Below are positions 37,252 to 44,944 of a DNA stretch of 64,000 nt, in pieces. How positions within the stretch are numbered: the first letter of the stretch is position 1; each line of letters starts with the position of its first letter. A model generated the notes under the pieces. That model saw only the letters and a list, made by a program, of their open reading frames with translations. It did not search any database and was not told where the DNA came from. Source of the DNA: Bacteroidota bacterium (GTDB taxonomy: Bacteria > Bacteroidota > Bacteroidia > J057 > JADKCL01); assembly GCA_016718825.1 (NCBI GenBank), contig JADKCL010000068.1:62001-126000 (forward strand). Reading direction: 5' to 3'. The position numbers were made by a program, and so were the translations under genes.

Positions 37252-39249
37252 CTAATTAAGCCCTGGAATATAATGCCCATCGGCATTGCCATCATCTTCA
37301 GGTTGTACCACGAGCCCCATCTTCAATTGCCTGCCTTTGTTGCCAATCGTCTTCGACATAATGAACTTACCCGCATACGTAAACATATCCAAGTGGATCG
37401 TGATATCCACGCCAAGCAAGCCGAGCGCATCCACAACTGCCTGAATCGATTGGTCATCCAAATATTCATTGAAAGTGACATTGGCACTGGTTGCGGCACG
37501 TCGTACGACAGATTCATCCAATCCATAAAATCGAATCAGATTGTCCCAAAAACAAGGCCCATTGGAGCGTATTAGATGATGAGAAATATTGTACAGCGTA
37601 CCATTGATCTGATAGTAGTCGTCCTCGTTCAATTCGACCTTTTTGTACTCTTTTTGATGTCGCTTGAGCTTGCGTTTCTTCTTGAACTCATTGTCCTTCG
37701 TAGTTCCCAGCTCTTCTTCAGAATCCAAATCCCCCTCGCGCAAAGGGGACATTCCACCAAGAATCAAACGATCATCTTTTGTGATCGACTTCAACGGGTG
37801 ATCGCCGAGTAGAATTTCTCTAATTCTCTCCACCTGCTCCCTCCCTTTTTGGGCGCTAGCGACGAATTTGAACAATTTGGGAATATCCTCCAGGCTGATC
37901 GCTCCGCGCGTCACTTGCCTGAGCAAAGCCCGGAAGATTTTGACAGCACCATGCTTCCGCCATTGTTCGCCGAGATAAACTGCACCCATCAGCATCGCAG
38001 CAGCCCGCAGCGCAGTAGGATTCTTGAGCATTTCCGCTTTTGCATCGAGCAACACCTCTGCCACTTCTTTTTCACTGAGTCCCGACTTCATCAGTGCCTT
38101 GAACATTGAGGAGTAAGTCGTATCGAGACTCGTTTTGGGATACTGCTGCAAATTCGTCGTGATATAGGGTGCATTCCGGTTGTGCTTGACGTTGAATTTC
38201 CCAAATTCATTCGACCTTTCCTGAAATTGCTGATCAGGATTCCAATCTGAATACAGCTTGATCATGCTACCATACTGCTGAGGAGTGGATTCGATTTCGT
38301 CATTCGACTCAGAAGATTCCTCCATCCGATCTTCCTTTTCCTCGATCATCGGGGTGTAAGAAGAACCGGTGGATGGGCCGCGCATTCCTACCGTAGGCCG
38401 AATACGCTCGTCCTCATGGTCATAAATCGTGAGATTTTTTCCTTCACGCGTGGTAAATACCCAGCCGTGCTTGGTTATTTTCGTAAGGTTGGCAACCGTC
38501 CACTTTTGGCCATCGAATACTTGGAATTCGCCATTGACTTCAGACCAGCCCGGCTTGTAACATTGGACTACCGCTGTCTTCAATTGAGCAGCCGACGAGG
38601 AAGATTGCCCTGAATGATCCAAGGGTGAATCCTTCTCAGAACTTAAATCCACGCGCATTTGGGCCGCTTTGGCACCCATGACATCTGCTTCCTGCTCCAA
38701 ACCGACATCATCATTGACCGGTTTCCCACCTGCTTCAGTCGTGGGCTTGACCCGACCTTGACGTTGCTGCACCACGTGCCACGCTTCATGAGCAAGATGC
38801 TGTTCTTGTCCGGAACCCAAATGAATATCGTTCCCTTGGGCAAATGCAGCAGCTTGGAGTTGCGCAGGCGCACTCGAATTGTAATGCACATTCACATCAT
38901 CCAGTGCCATTCCCGAAAGCCCCTCAATCCCAGCCTTCAATTGCGCGGGGAGCCCCGAACGGTTTTCCTTGTTCTGAAGGGCGCCGCGGGAAAATTCTGT
39001 AGCCTTTTCCTTCAATTGCGCCGATTGCTTCACTTGAGGGCTGTGATTGGCAGCAAGTTGCAAAGTCCGCAATTGATGCACCTGCGCACTAGCGTCAGCC
39101 GCCACCTGCAATTGCCGCAATTGACCGGAATCCGGACCCTCGGATGAACCTTCGACCAAAGAGTTCGTCAAAGTTCCTTCCTTTTCCCCTGCCTCAAAAG
39201 GCTTCTTCTGAGCCACGTTGTGGCTTTCATGTACTTCGTTGGTTTTCAT
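37252..39249 (-). CDS. DUF4157 (eCIS core) protein with OTU-like C-terminal domain; candidate toxin
   Basis: The ATG at 39249 is chosen; the frame extends to 39324 without a likely start. Residues of about 100-195 form a DUF4157 domain (GLSGMALDDVNVHYNSSAPA, FAQGNDIHLG, HLAHEAWHVVQQRQG with HExxH at 154-158, EQEADVMG), a domain frequent in cargo or toxins of extracellular contractile injection systems. Middle regions are low-complexity and helical. The last 105 residues look like an OTU-type cysteine protease: SNGPCFWDNLIRFYG with C566 where OTU enzymes have their nucleophile, and DGHYIPG with H659 as the expected His. This would make a deubiquitinase-like or papain-fold effector. No injection-system structural genes are in the window. 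DUF4157 is firm; OTU is an inference from two motifs. Confidence 0.82.
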   Translation of the reverse strand: MKTNEVHESHNVAQKKPFEAGEKEGTLTNSLVEGSSEGPDSGQLRQLQVAADASAQVHQLRTLQLAANHSPQVKQSAQLKEKATEFSRGALQNKENRSGLPAQLKAGIEGLSGMALDDVNVHYNSSAPAQLQAAAFAQGNDIHLGSGQEQHLAHEAWHVVQQRQGRVKPTTEAGGKPVNDDVGLEQEADVMGAKAAQMRVDLSSEKDSPLDHSGQSSSSAAQLKTAVVQCYKPGWSEVNGEFQVFDGQKWTVANLTKITKHGWVFTTREGKNLTIYDHEDERIRPTVGMRGPSTGSSYTPMIEEKEDRMEESSESNDEIESTPQQYGSMIKLYSDWNPDQQFQERSNEFGKFNVKHNRNAPYITTNLQQYPKTSLDTTYSSMFKALMKSGLSEKEVAEVLLDAKAEMLKNPTALRAAAMLMGAVYLGEQWRKHGAVKIFRALLRQVTRGAISLEDIPKLFKFVASAQKGREQVERIREILLGDHPLKSITKDDRLILGGMSPLREGDLDSEEELGTTKDNEFKKKRKLKRHQKEYKKVELNEDDYYQINGTLYNISHHLIRSNGPCFWDNLIRFYGLDESVVRRAATSANVTFNEYLDDQSIQAVVDALGLLGVDITIHLDMFTYAGKFIMSKTIGNKGRQLKMGLVVQPEDDGNADGHYIPGLN

Positions 39250-39560
39250 AATTTCCAGAGTTGGTACACGAAAATACACCAATTTCGCATTATTTGGTAA
39301 CACAATCCTGAAAAAGTGAAGCAATCAAAGCAGGTAGTTTGTTTAGAAAGTGACCAATCAACCCCGCATTCGCAACTATGGATCCTTCGCAAGATCGCTG
39401 CATGTGGCCCATGCCGCACCCTTTCACCATCCCCCAAACAGATGAAACACGGAGTCCCGCCTCCAAAAATCCCTGTATATCCCAACAATCAAATCTGACT
39501 CCGCCACCGCCACCGGTTGCTGAATAACGAAAATCGCAGGCCCCACGAAACCTAGGGGCG

Positions 39561-39632
39561 CTACCGCCTAGTGGCACATAGCCACCCCAGGTTACAAATA
39601 GGCGCCATCCACCTGCGGCACGAAAACAAACC
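39561..39632. repeat. Dispersed intergenic repeat, family 2
   Basis: CTACCGCCTAGTGGCACATA, GGTTACAAATAGGCGCCATC and CTGCGGCACGAAAACAAACC, matching the copy at 36868 in the same orientation. The two copies flank the DUF4157 gene. Confidence 0.7.
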
Positions 39633-39696
39633 AATTCCCCCAGTAGAGACGAAGCACGCCACGTCTCAGTCCAACGTGTTACAAGCCAATACGTTA

Positions 39697-39795
39697 TTCC
39701 GAAAATTCTGTAAATTAGCTTCGCTGATCTAAAGATTCTGATCCAGACAACACCCACAATTCAACCCAAAATGTGATTCCGTAAATTCCGAAAAT
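39697..39795. repeat. Dispersed intergenic repeat, family 1
   Basis: TTAGCTTCGCTGATCTAAAG at about 39715, then ATTCAACCCAAAATGTGATT and repeated GTAAATTCCGAAAATTCTG words. Immediately followed by a simple (TTTTCACT)n tract at about 39810-39835. Together with the block at 37068-37250, family 1 also flanks the DUF4157 gene. Confidence 0.7.
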
Positions 39796-39839
39796 TCTGC
39801 TTCCAACTTTTCACTTATCACTTTTCACTTTTCACTGAA

Positions 39840-39863
39840 AAAGGTCCCCTTGCGAGGACCTTT
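39840..39863 (-). terminator. Rho-independent terminator of the 39890 gene
   Basis: On the minus strand the stem AAAGGTCC / GGACCTTT has an 8-base loop and is followed by TTTTTC. It starts 27 bp after the stop. Confidence 0.75.
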
Positions 39864-39889
39864 CTCAAAAAAAACACCAACCGCAAAAC

Positions 39890-40690
39890 TCAGAAGATGT
39901 TCACGATCCGCATCCCATTGCTTTGCGCAAGCGAATACAGCGTGCCCGTCACCTCTTGGTAAAATTCGATGCCGACGCAAGTGACCAACCCGCAAGTCGC
40001 CGTCATCACCGGACTGCCAGGCAAAGTTGCAATCAGCTGCACCGGAGCCACGATGGGAACATCAATCTCCAAGGCAGCGCTGGAAGTCACAGCATTCACC
40101 GAATTCAAGTCCGGATCGGTGGGGACGTAACCGCCTTCAGCACTATCGAAGTAGTGGTCTGAAAGGACCGTGATCACGAGCACAAGCTTGAAGTGCGTCG
40201 TGCCTTGAGGAGCAGTCACAAGCGCATCGACGTCAAAAATGGGCACATCCAACGTCACCTCGTTGCGCGCCACATTGGGCGACACAGTAAAAGGTGCACT
40301 GAATACCATCTCCAACAACTCGGTTTTGTGAATGCTTTTACCGACCAACTTGGCTTTGTTGGGAAGCACCTCAATCGGACGCTTGCCACGTTCGCCAGTC
40401 GTTGCGGCTTTCTGCATTTGCTTGAAAATACCCGTTAAGCGCGAGGTGAAGAGACGGTCAGCATAGCGCTTCAACACATTCGCGAGTCCGATCCGCAGTG
40501 ATTTTCCGGTCACTGCAGCTCCGCCAAACTCACGCATGTTCTCACGTGTCCGCTTGAACTCAGGCGCATTCTCGATGCGCTCCTTGTCCAGACTCGTGGT
40601 CTGACGCATATATTTCTGACCATCCTTCTCGTAGAAGTTCACGTCCCCGATATCACCGGAGACACGAAATAAAGAACGAAACTTAGCCAT
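39890..40690 (-). CDS. Conserved Bacteroidota hypothetical protein (266 aa)
   Basis: Belongs to a family I have seen repeatedly in Bacteroidota without known function. Its mark is an N-terminus of the form GDIGDVNFYEKDGQKYMRQT followed by KTR/ENMREFGGA-like helices and a C-terminal beta-rich part. No signal peptide, membrane segment or catalytic motif. Two cysteines (CGLVTC) lie near the C-terminus. It has its own terminator and lies upstream of the DUF4157 gene on the same strand, 640 bp away. The N-terminal pattern and beta-rich end would suit a structural or virion-like protein, but this is speculation. Confidence 0.75.
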   Translation of the reverse strand: MAKFRSLFRVSGDIGDVNFYEKDGQKYMRQTTSLDKERIENAPEFKRTRENMREFGGAAVTGKSLRIGLANVLKRYADRLFTSRLTGIFKQMQKAATTGERGKRPIEVLPNKAKLVGKSIHKTELLEMVFSAPFTVSPNVARNEVTLDVPIFDVDALVTAPQGTTHFKLVLVITVLSDHYFDSAEGGYVPTDPDLNSVNAVTSSAALEIDVPIVAPVQLIATLPGSPVMTATCGLVTCVGIEFYQEVTGTLYSLAQSNGMRIVNIF

Positions 40691-41784
40691 AATCTTAACG
40701 ATTTAAATGGTAAATAAAGAACGAAAAAAATCAACCGGCTGTTTCAGATGTTTCCAGTAGCACACCTCCTGCGGCGGTACCTCCAACAATAGGTAGGCTA
40801 CTATCATTGCACCCAATCCGGAAATAAAAAGAACGACAGCCGGATTGATTATATTTACAAGATGCACAATCGCATCGATCACGCACAATATAGGCTGGGT
40901 GTAGATGCAGATGCGCAAAACCTTCGCACAGCGCGCAGATTCAATTTGTCAAATGCGCACAGTCATATTAGCCACGAATGAGTTACCCCAAACGGAAACC
41001 AAGGCAACACGCTGCACCACCAACCGGAGCAAAAAAATCATGAACTGAGAGGAACAAAGTAGGAGAGGTGCGATATCCAGGGTTTGAACCAAGGCTGAAC
41101 ATCTTGAGGCAAGTTAAACAGGCGAATCAATTTTGAGTGTTTCATAAGAACGATGTGGTAAGTCCAAAAGAACAAATTCGCAAGCAGCAGACAACCAAGC
41201 TTTCTGAAAGGAATCAAGCGCAATACTTGACCTCGGTTGTTGCAAATATATACGCTTCATTTTTCATTTTGTTATTTTTTAGGCAATAAATTTTTAAAAT
41301 ATTTTTTGCCCTTGAAGCCGAATAAAAAATGAAAGTCTTGATCGGAAATTATTTCCCGTTAAGTGGTTGAATATCAATGCGCAAACGACGTTCTGTTCGC
41401 CGAGGACGAGGCATGTTTTTTGCGCAATATTCCTGTCTGAAATCTGCTGAATCACCTTCCTTTACGGTCATAATTACAAGCACATTTCAAGACCAAATCA
41501 GGAGAATTCCAAGGCTTGTCACCAAAGAACTCACCCCCGTTTCGATGTATGCCGGGCCATCGATCCACCCTTCACCGAAGGCTACAAGATGTTGCCCAAG
41601 GCGGAAGAAACACTGCCGGACTTTCAAGTCCGCAGCCGTCGTCAAGCAAGAGCGACGTTGTTACCCAAACGGAGACAATCCCCCATTCGCGCGCAACATG
41701 ATTCAATAATACAACAACCAAAAACCCCGCGCAGCAAGAATGGACGAACGGGCACTCTGGAAGGACGAAGTGGCACATCTATTT

Positions 41785-41950
41785 ATCCAACGGGCACGTT
41801 GGGCTCCGCCCAACTCCTCCTCACTCGCACTCAAACTCACACTCGAATACGCGCCAGTGCCCGTGCACAATCCGTTTTCCACACTCTTGCCCAGAACCCG
41901 CACCGTTTCTGGACGAACGGGACCAATTCTGGACGAACGGTCATCCTGAC
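41785..41950. repeat. Dispersed low-complexity repeat, family 3, copy 1
   Basis: GGGCACGTTGGGCTCCGCCC, CACTCGCACTCAAACTCACA and CCGTTTCTGGACGAACGG blocks. The same order occurs at 42215-42480, and looser relatives rich in CACACCCTTG and TTGCCC occur at 58186-58256 and 61378-61440. Confidence 0.65.
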
Positions 41951-42214
41951 GGATAAACGGGCATTCCCCAAAATGCATCCAAGGTTCGCCCTGAAAGGGC
42001 CGTCTATCGGTAGCCGGACGGCGGCAGCCTCCGGTGAACGAAGCCCACCACAAACCTCGCGCCCCAAGGGGGCCGCCTGTTTGACTTCAAATAATTACAA
42101 AACCCATGTTCCTTCTGAAACCACGGCTGAGCCGTTCCCTGCTCTTTCCATCGCCTCACCCCCGGCCCGCTCTCCACGACTTTTCCTAACGGAAAAATCG
42201 CGGAGAGGGGAGTT

Positions 42215-42480
42215 AATTTGGCGCAGCCAAATCCCTCCTCCCTCGCTCTCGAACGCACACTGAAATCACGCCCTTGCCCAAACCGTTTCTGGACGAACGG
42301 TACCAATTCCGGACGAGTGGGCACGTTGGCCTCCGCCCAGCCCCTCCTGACTCGCACTCGAACTCACACCCTTGCTCGATTCGCACACGTTTTTCACACC
42401 CTTGCCCTTGCTCACACCGTTTTTCACGCCCTTGCCCTTGCCCACACCCTTTTCCTTGCCCAAACCGTCTCCGGTAGTCC
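42215..42480. repeat. Dispersed low-complexity repeat, family 3, copy 2
   Basis: CCGTTTCTGGACGAACGG, GGGCACGTTGGCCTCCGCCC and GACTCGCACTCGAACTCACA, followed by a run of CACACCCTTGCCCTTGC words that forms a short tandem repeat up to about 42465. Confidence 0.65.
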
Positions 42481-42671
42481 GAGGCTGTAGAAATTCCGAT
42501 GCCCTTCGGACCAGGTACAAATCGAAAACATGGTTGCATACAAACCGTCAAAGATCACGAGAAGCATCTTTGCCAATCCGCTTACATCTACTTGCGATCT
42601 TGGGCAGGGCGGCTTACTTTCGCTATGGATTGGTTTCAGCTTCTTGAAACCCCTCCTCTGCGTGGCAGCAC

Positions 42672-43532
42672 ATGAAGCACGAGTTTGTAAACAAGGATGG
42701 TATCGGCAGTCTCATCATGCAGTATGGGGAACCTTCCATTTCAAAAAACTATTTTCAAGACCAGACGCATAAACGGTATTATTCCATTGCTTGGAACACC
42801 GGCAACGACCAGATCATTCGCATCGATGAAGTGTCCTATCGCTTCGAATCCAATGCAGTCCTGCCCATCATGCTCAATCAGTCTTTTGATTTTGAACATG
42901 CAGAATCGATCGTAATGTGGCGATTCAACCGGGAATTTTACTGTGTTTTGACACAGGATCCCGTGGTAAGCTGTGTAGGGTTTATTTTTTATGGGCCCTC
43001 ACCCACCATGTTTGTGAATTTGGATGAGGAGCACTTGATTCGACTAGAAGGCTTATTGGCAATTTTCCGGGAGGAATTTGACTCCAAGGAAGATGTAAAA
43101 GACGACATGCTGCGCATGCTCTTGGTGCGGTTGATCATCATCATTACCCGGTTGGCGAAGCGGCAGCACCTTGGGAATGAAGATCTCCCGGACGATAAAT
43201 ACAACCTGATCCGGCAGTTCTGTGTATTCGTCGAGAAGCACTTTCGTCAAGAGCACCAACTCGCATTTTATGCCAACCTGCTCAACAAATCGCCCAAGAC
43301 GATTTCCAATCACTTCTCGTTGTACAGCAAGAAAAAGCCGACCCAGATCATCCAAGATCGTATCATTTTAGAGGCGAGGAGGTTGTTTTACTACACAGAC
43401 AAGTCAGTCAAGGAAATCGCCTTTGACCTGGGATTTGAGGATGTCGGGCACTTCAGCAAGTTTTTCAAAAAGGCCACCAACCACAACCCATCCGAGATCA
43501 AAAAGATCACGCGACTGTTTCCCGACAAGTGA
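42672..43532 (+). CDS. AraC-family transcriptional regulator
   Basis: 286 aa. The N-terminal part (about 20-150) is a divergent cupin-like sensing domain. The C-terminus (about 190-282) is an AraC-type double helix-turn-helix: YANLLNKSPKTISNHFS for the first and VKEIAFDLGFEDVGHFSKFF followed by NHNPSEIKK for the second, the usual best-conserved part. The downstream Omp28/T9SS gene starts 108 bp later in the same direction and could be a target. The ATG at 42672 is the first plausible start, directly after the repeat-rich stretch. Confidence 0.88.
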   Translation: MKHEFVNKDGIGSLIMQYGEPSISKNYFQDQTHKRYYSIAWNTGNDQIIRIDEVSYRFESNAVLPIMLNQSFDFEHAESIVMWRFNREFYCVLTQDPVVSCVGFIFYGPSPTMFVNLDEEHLIRLEGLLAIFREEFDSKEDVKDDMLRMLLVRLIIIITRLAKRQHLGNEDLPDDKYNLIRQFCVFVEKHFRQEHQLAFYANLLNKSPKTISNHFSLYSKKKPTQIIQDRIILEARRLFYYTDKSVKEIAFDLGFEDVGHFSKFFKKATNHNPSEIKKITRLFPDK

Positions 43533-43640
43533 ACAGGTGTCCAAATGCCATTCTCGGGAACGATGTACAACGCATCGGGAAGGATGTCCATTTACAGAGA
43601 ATTTGCAAGGTGGCACCTTTGTTAAAAATAAGAATAGTCA

Positions 43641-44639
43641 ATGAAACGCAAATTACAGATCCTTTGCCTGCTCCTTTTAGCTATCCAAGGCATGAAGGCT
43701 CAAGTTCCCAAAAAAGTCTTGGTGGAGCACTTCTCAAACACCAACTGCAGCATCTGTGCGAACCGCAACCCTGCCTTCTATGCCAACTATAACATGCAGT
43801 CCAATGCATTGCATTTGGCAATTCACCCAAGCGCTCCTTACCCGAACTGCCTCCTCTCACAACAGAGTTCCCCCCAAAACGATGCGCGCACCAACCACTA
43901 TGGTATCTATGGCGGAACCCCGCGCTTGGTGATCAACGGCACAGTCATTTCGACCGGTGCCAACTACGGTGCAAGTTCCATTTTCACACCTTTTGTCGGT
44001 CAAACCTCGCCGGCCAGCATCCGCATCGTGCAAGAGAAGTTTGGAATGGATTCCATCGTTGCCCTCATCAGCGTGAAAACGGAAGCCGTGCATACGTTGG
44101 GAAACCTTGTACTATTCGTTGCGCTGTCGGAGGACACCGTGAATTACACCGGTGGGAACGGCGAAACGGCTCATTTTGACGTGTTCAGGAAGGCGCTCAC
44201 CGATGCGACCGGGACACCGTTTACCTTGCCGGCGACGGTTGGCGACTCGATGGTATTCAGGGTCTCTTCAGCAGCGGACCCTATTTGGGACTTCAGCCGC
44301 ATCTATACAATGGCGGTGGTGCAGGAGGCTGGCAACAAGGTACTCGTGCAAGCAGCAGCAGCAGCCCCGGGTGAGAATGGTTCCACAACGGGCGTAACCT
44401 CCGGACTCGGGCAGATTGAAGTCTATCCAAATCCAACCGAAAATTTGGTCCATGTTCGCTTGCCGAATGCGTCGTCGTGCGAAATCACAATCTTGAACCA
44501 CCTGGGCCAAACTGTCGCACGTCAAAAACATGCCACGCAGTCGTTTGACATCAACCTTTCGACGCTTCCTTCTGCCAAATATTGGTTGCAGGTAAGGACA
44601 CCCAATGGCAGCCTCACAAAGCCCATTGTCAAACTGTGA
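43641..44639 (+). CDS. Omp28-like thioredoxin-fold protein with T9SS sorting domain
   Basis: Signal peptide MKRKLQILCLLLLAIQGMKAQ. Residues of about 22-240 match the Omp28 family: KKVLVEHFSNTNCSICANRN with a C36-x2-C39 pair, and GIYGGTPRLVINGT, the cis-proline-like segment of a thioredoxin fold. The last 80 residues are a type A T9SS sorting domain (GQIEVYPNPTENLVHV ... KYWLQVRT). Predicted to be surface-exposed or outer-membrane associated. Omp28 proteins have no proven reaction; a disulfide role is suggested by CxxC. Follows the AraC regulator. Confidence 0.87.
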   Translation: MKRKLQILCLLLLAIQGMKAQVPKKVLVEHFSNTNCSICANRNPAFYANYNMQSNALHLAIHPSAPYPNCLLSQQSSPQNDARTNHYGIYGGTPRLVINGTVISTGANYGASSIFTPFVGQTSPASIRIVQEKFGMDSIVALISVKTEAVHTLGNLVLFVALSEDTVNYTGGNGETAHFDVFRKALTDATGTPFTLPATVGDSMVFRVSSAADPIWDFSRIYTMAVVQEAGNKVLVQAAAAAPGENGSTTGVTSGLGQIEVYPNPTENLVHVRLPNASSCEITILNHLGQTVARQKHATQSFDINLSTLPSAKYWLQVRTPNGSLTKPIVKL

Positions 44640-44944
44640 AGGCTGCTAGGCCGAGGTGGTTACAAATAGGAGCCATTGATCCGAAAGTGTTTGAAGAATC
44701 GGCAGTCTTTTTTGCTGCGATGGTCCGTGCGGATGGCTTTTGACTGACAAAATGCGGTGGAACTTACTGGTAGAGAACGAAAAATTTGATAGCAAGTGTT
44801 GAACGTGAAACTTGCATTTAGGGCGAAAATGGCGTTTCGTTAGACGAATCGCGACGAGATGTCTCAACATTGAATTGCATTTATGCTGATATTTCTTCTT
44901 ATTGCCAGCAGATTAGAGGGCGCAAAGCAGGAACATATTTCAAT
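44640..44944. other. Intergenic region with a fragment of dispersed family 2
   Basis: At about 44651-44675 GAGGTGGTTACAAATAGGAG matches part of the family 2 repeat. No gene seen. An upstream in-frame extension of the next gene begins at 44870 but does not look like protein. Confidence 0.5.

Larger units (their letters stand above)
40691..42671. other. Gene-poor, repeat-rich intergenic region (about 2 kb)
   Basis: No convincing gene on either strand. A 71-codon minus-strand frame at 40703-40918 with one hydrophobic segment, 12 bp upstream of the 39890 gene, is the only weak candidate and has only a TTG start. About 41225-41340 is AT-rich. From 41590 onward the sequence is low-complexity, with repeated CTCGCACTC, CCCTTGCCC and TTCTGGACGAACGG words. 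Probably decayed or repeat-derived DNA. Confidence 0.6.

Noticed and set aside
37252..40690. A complete extracellular contractile injection system locus
   Set aside because: Only the DUF4157 protein fits; no sheath, tube, baseplate or ATPase gene is visible in the window.
40703..40918. 71-codon minus-strand frame with one hydrophobic segment
   Set aside because: Only a TTG start and no recognisable features; kept as a weak candidate within the region note.
41038..41223. 61-codon minus-strand frame with hydrophobic stretch
   Set aside because: TTG start, AT-rich surroundings and no neighbour it could belong to.
41589..42263. Plus-strand frame of 224 codons
   Set aside because: Lies across family 3 repeats, has low-complexity composition and no signal or motif.
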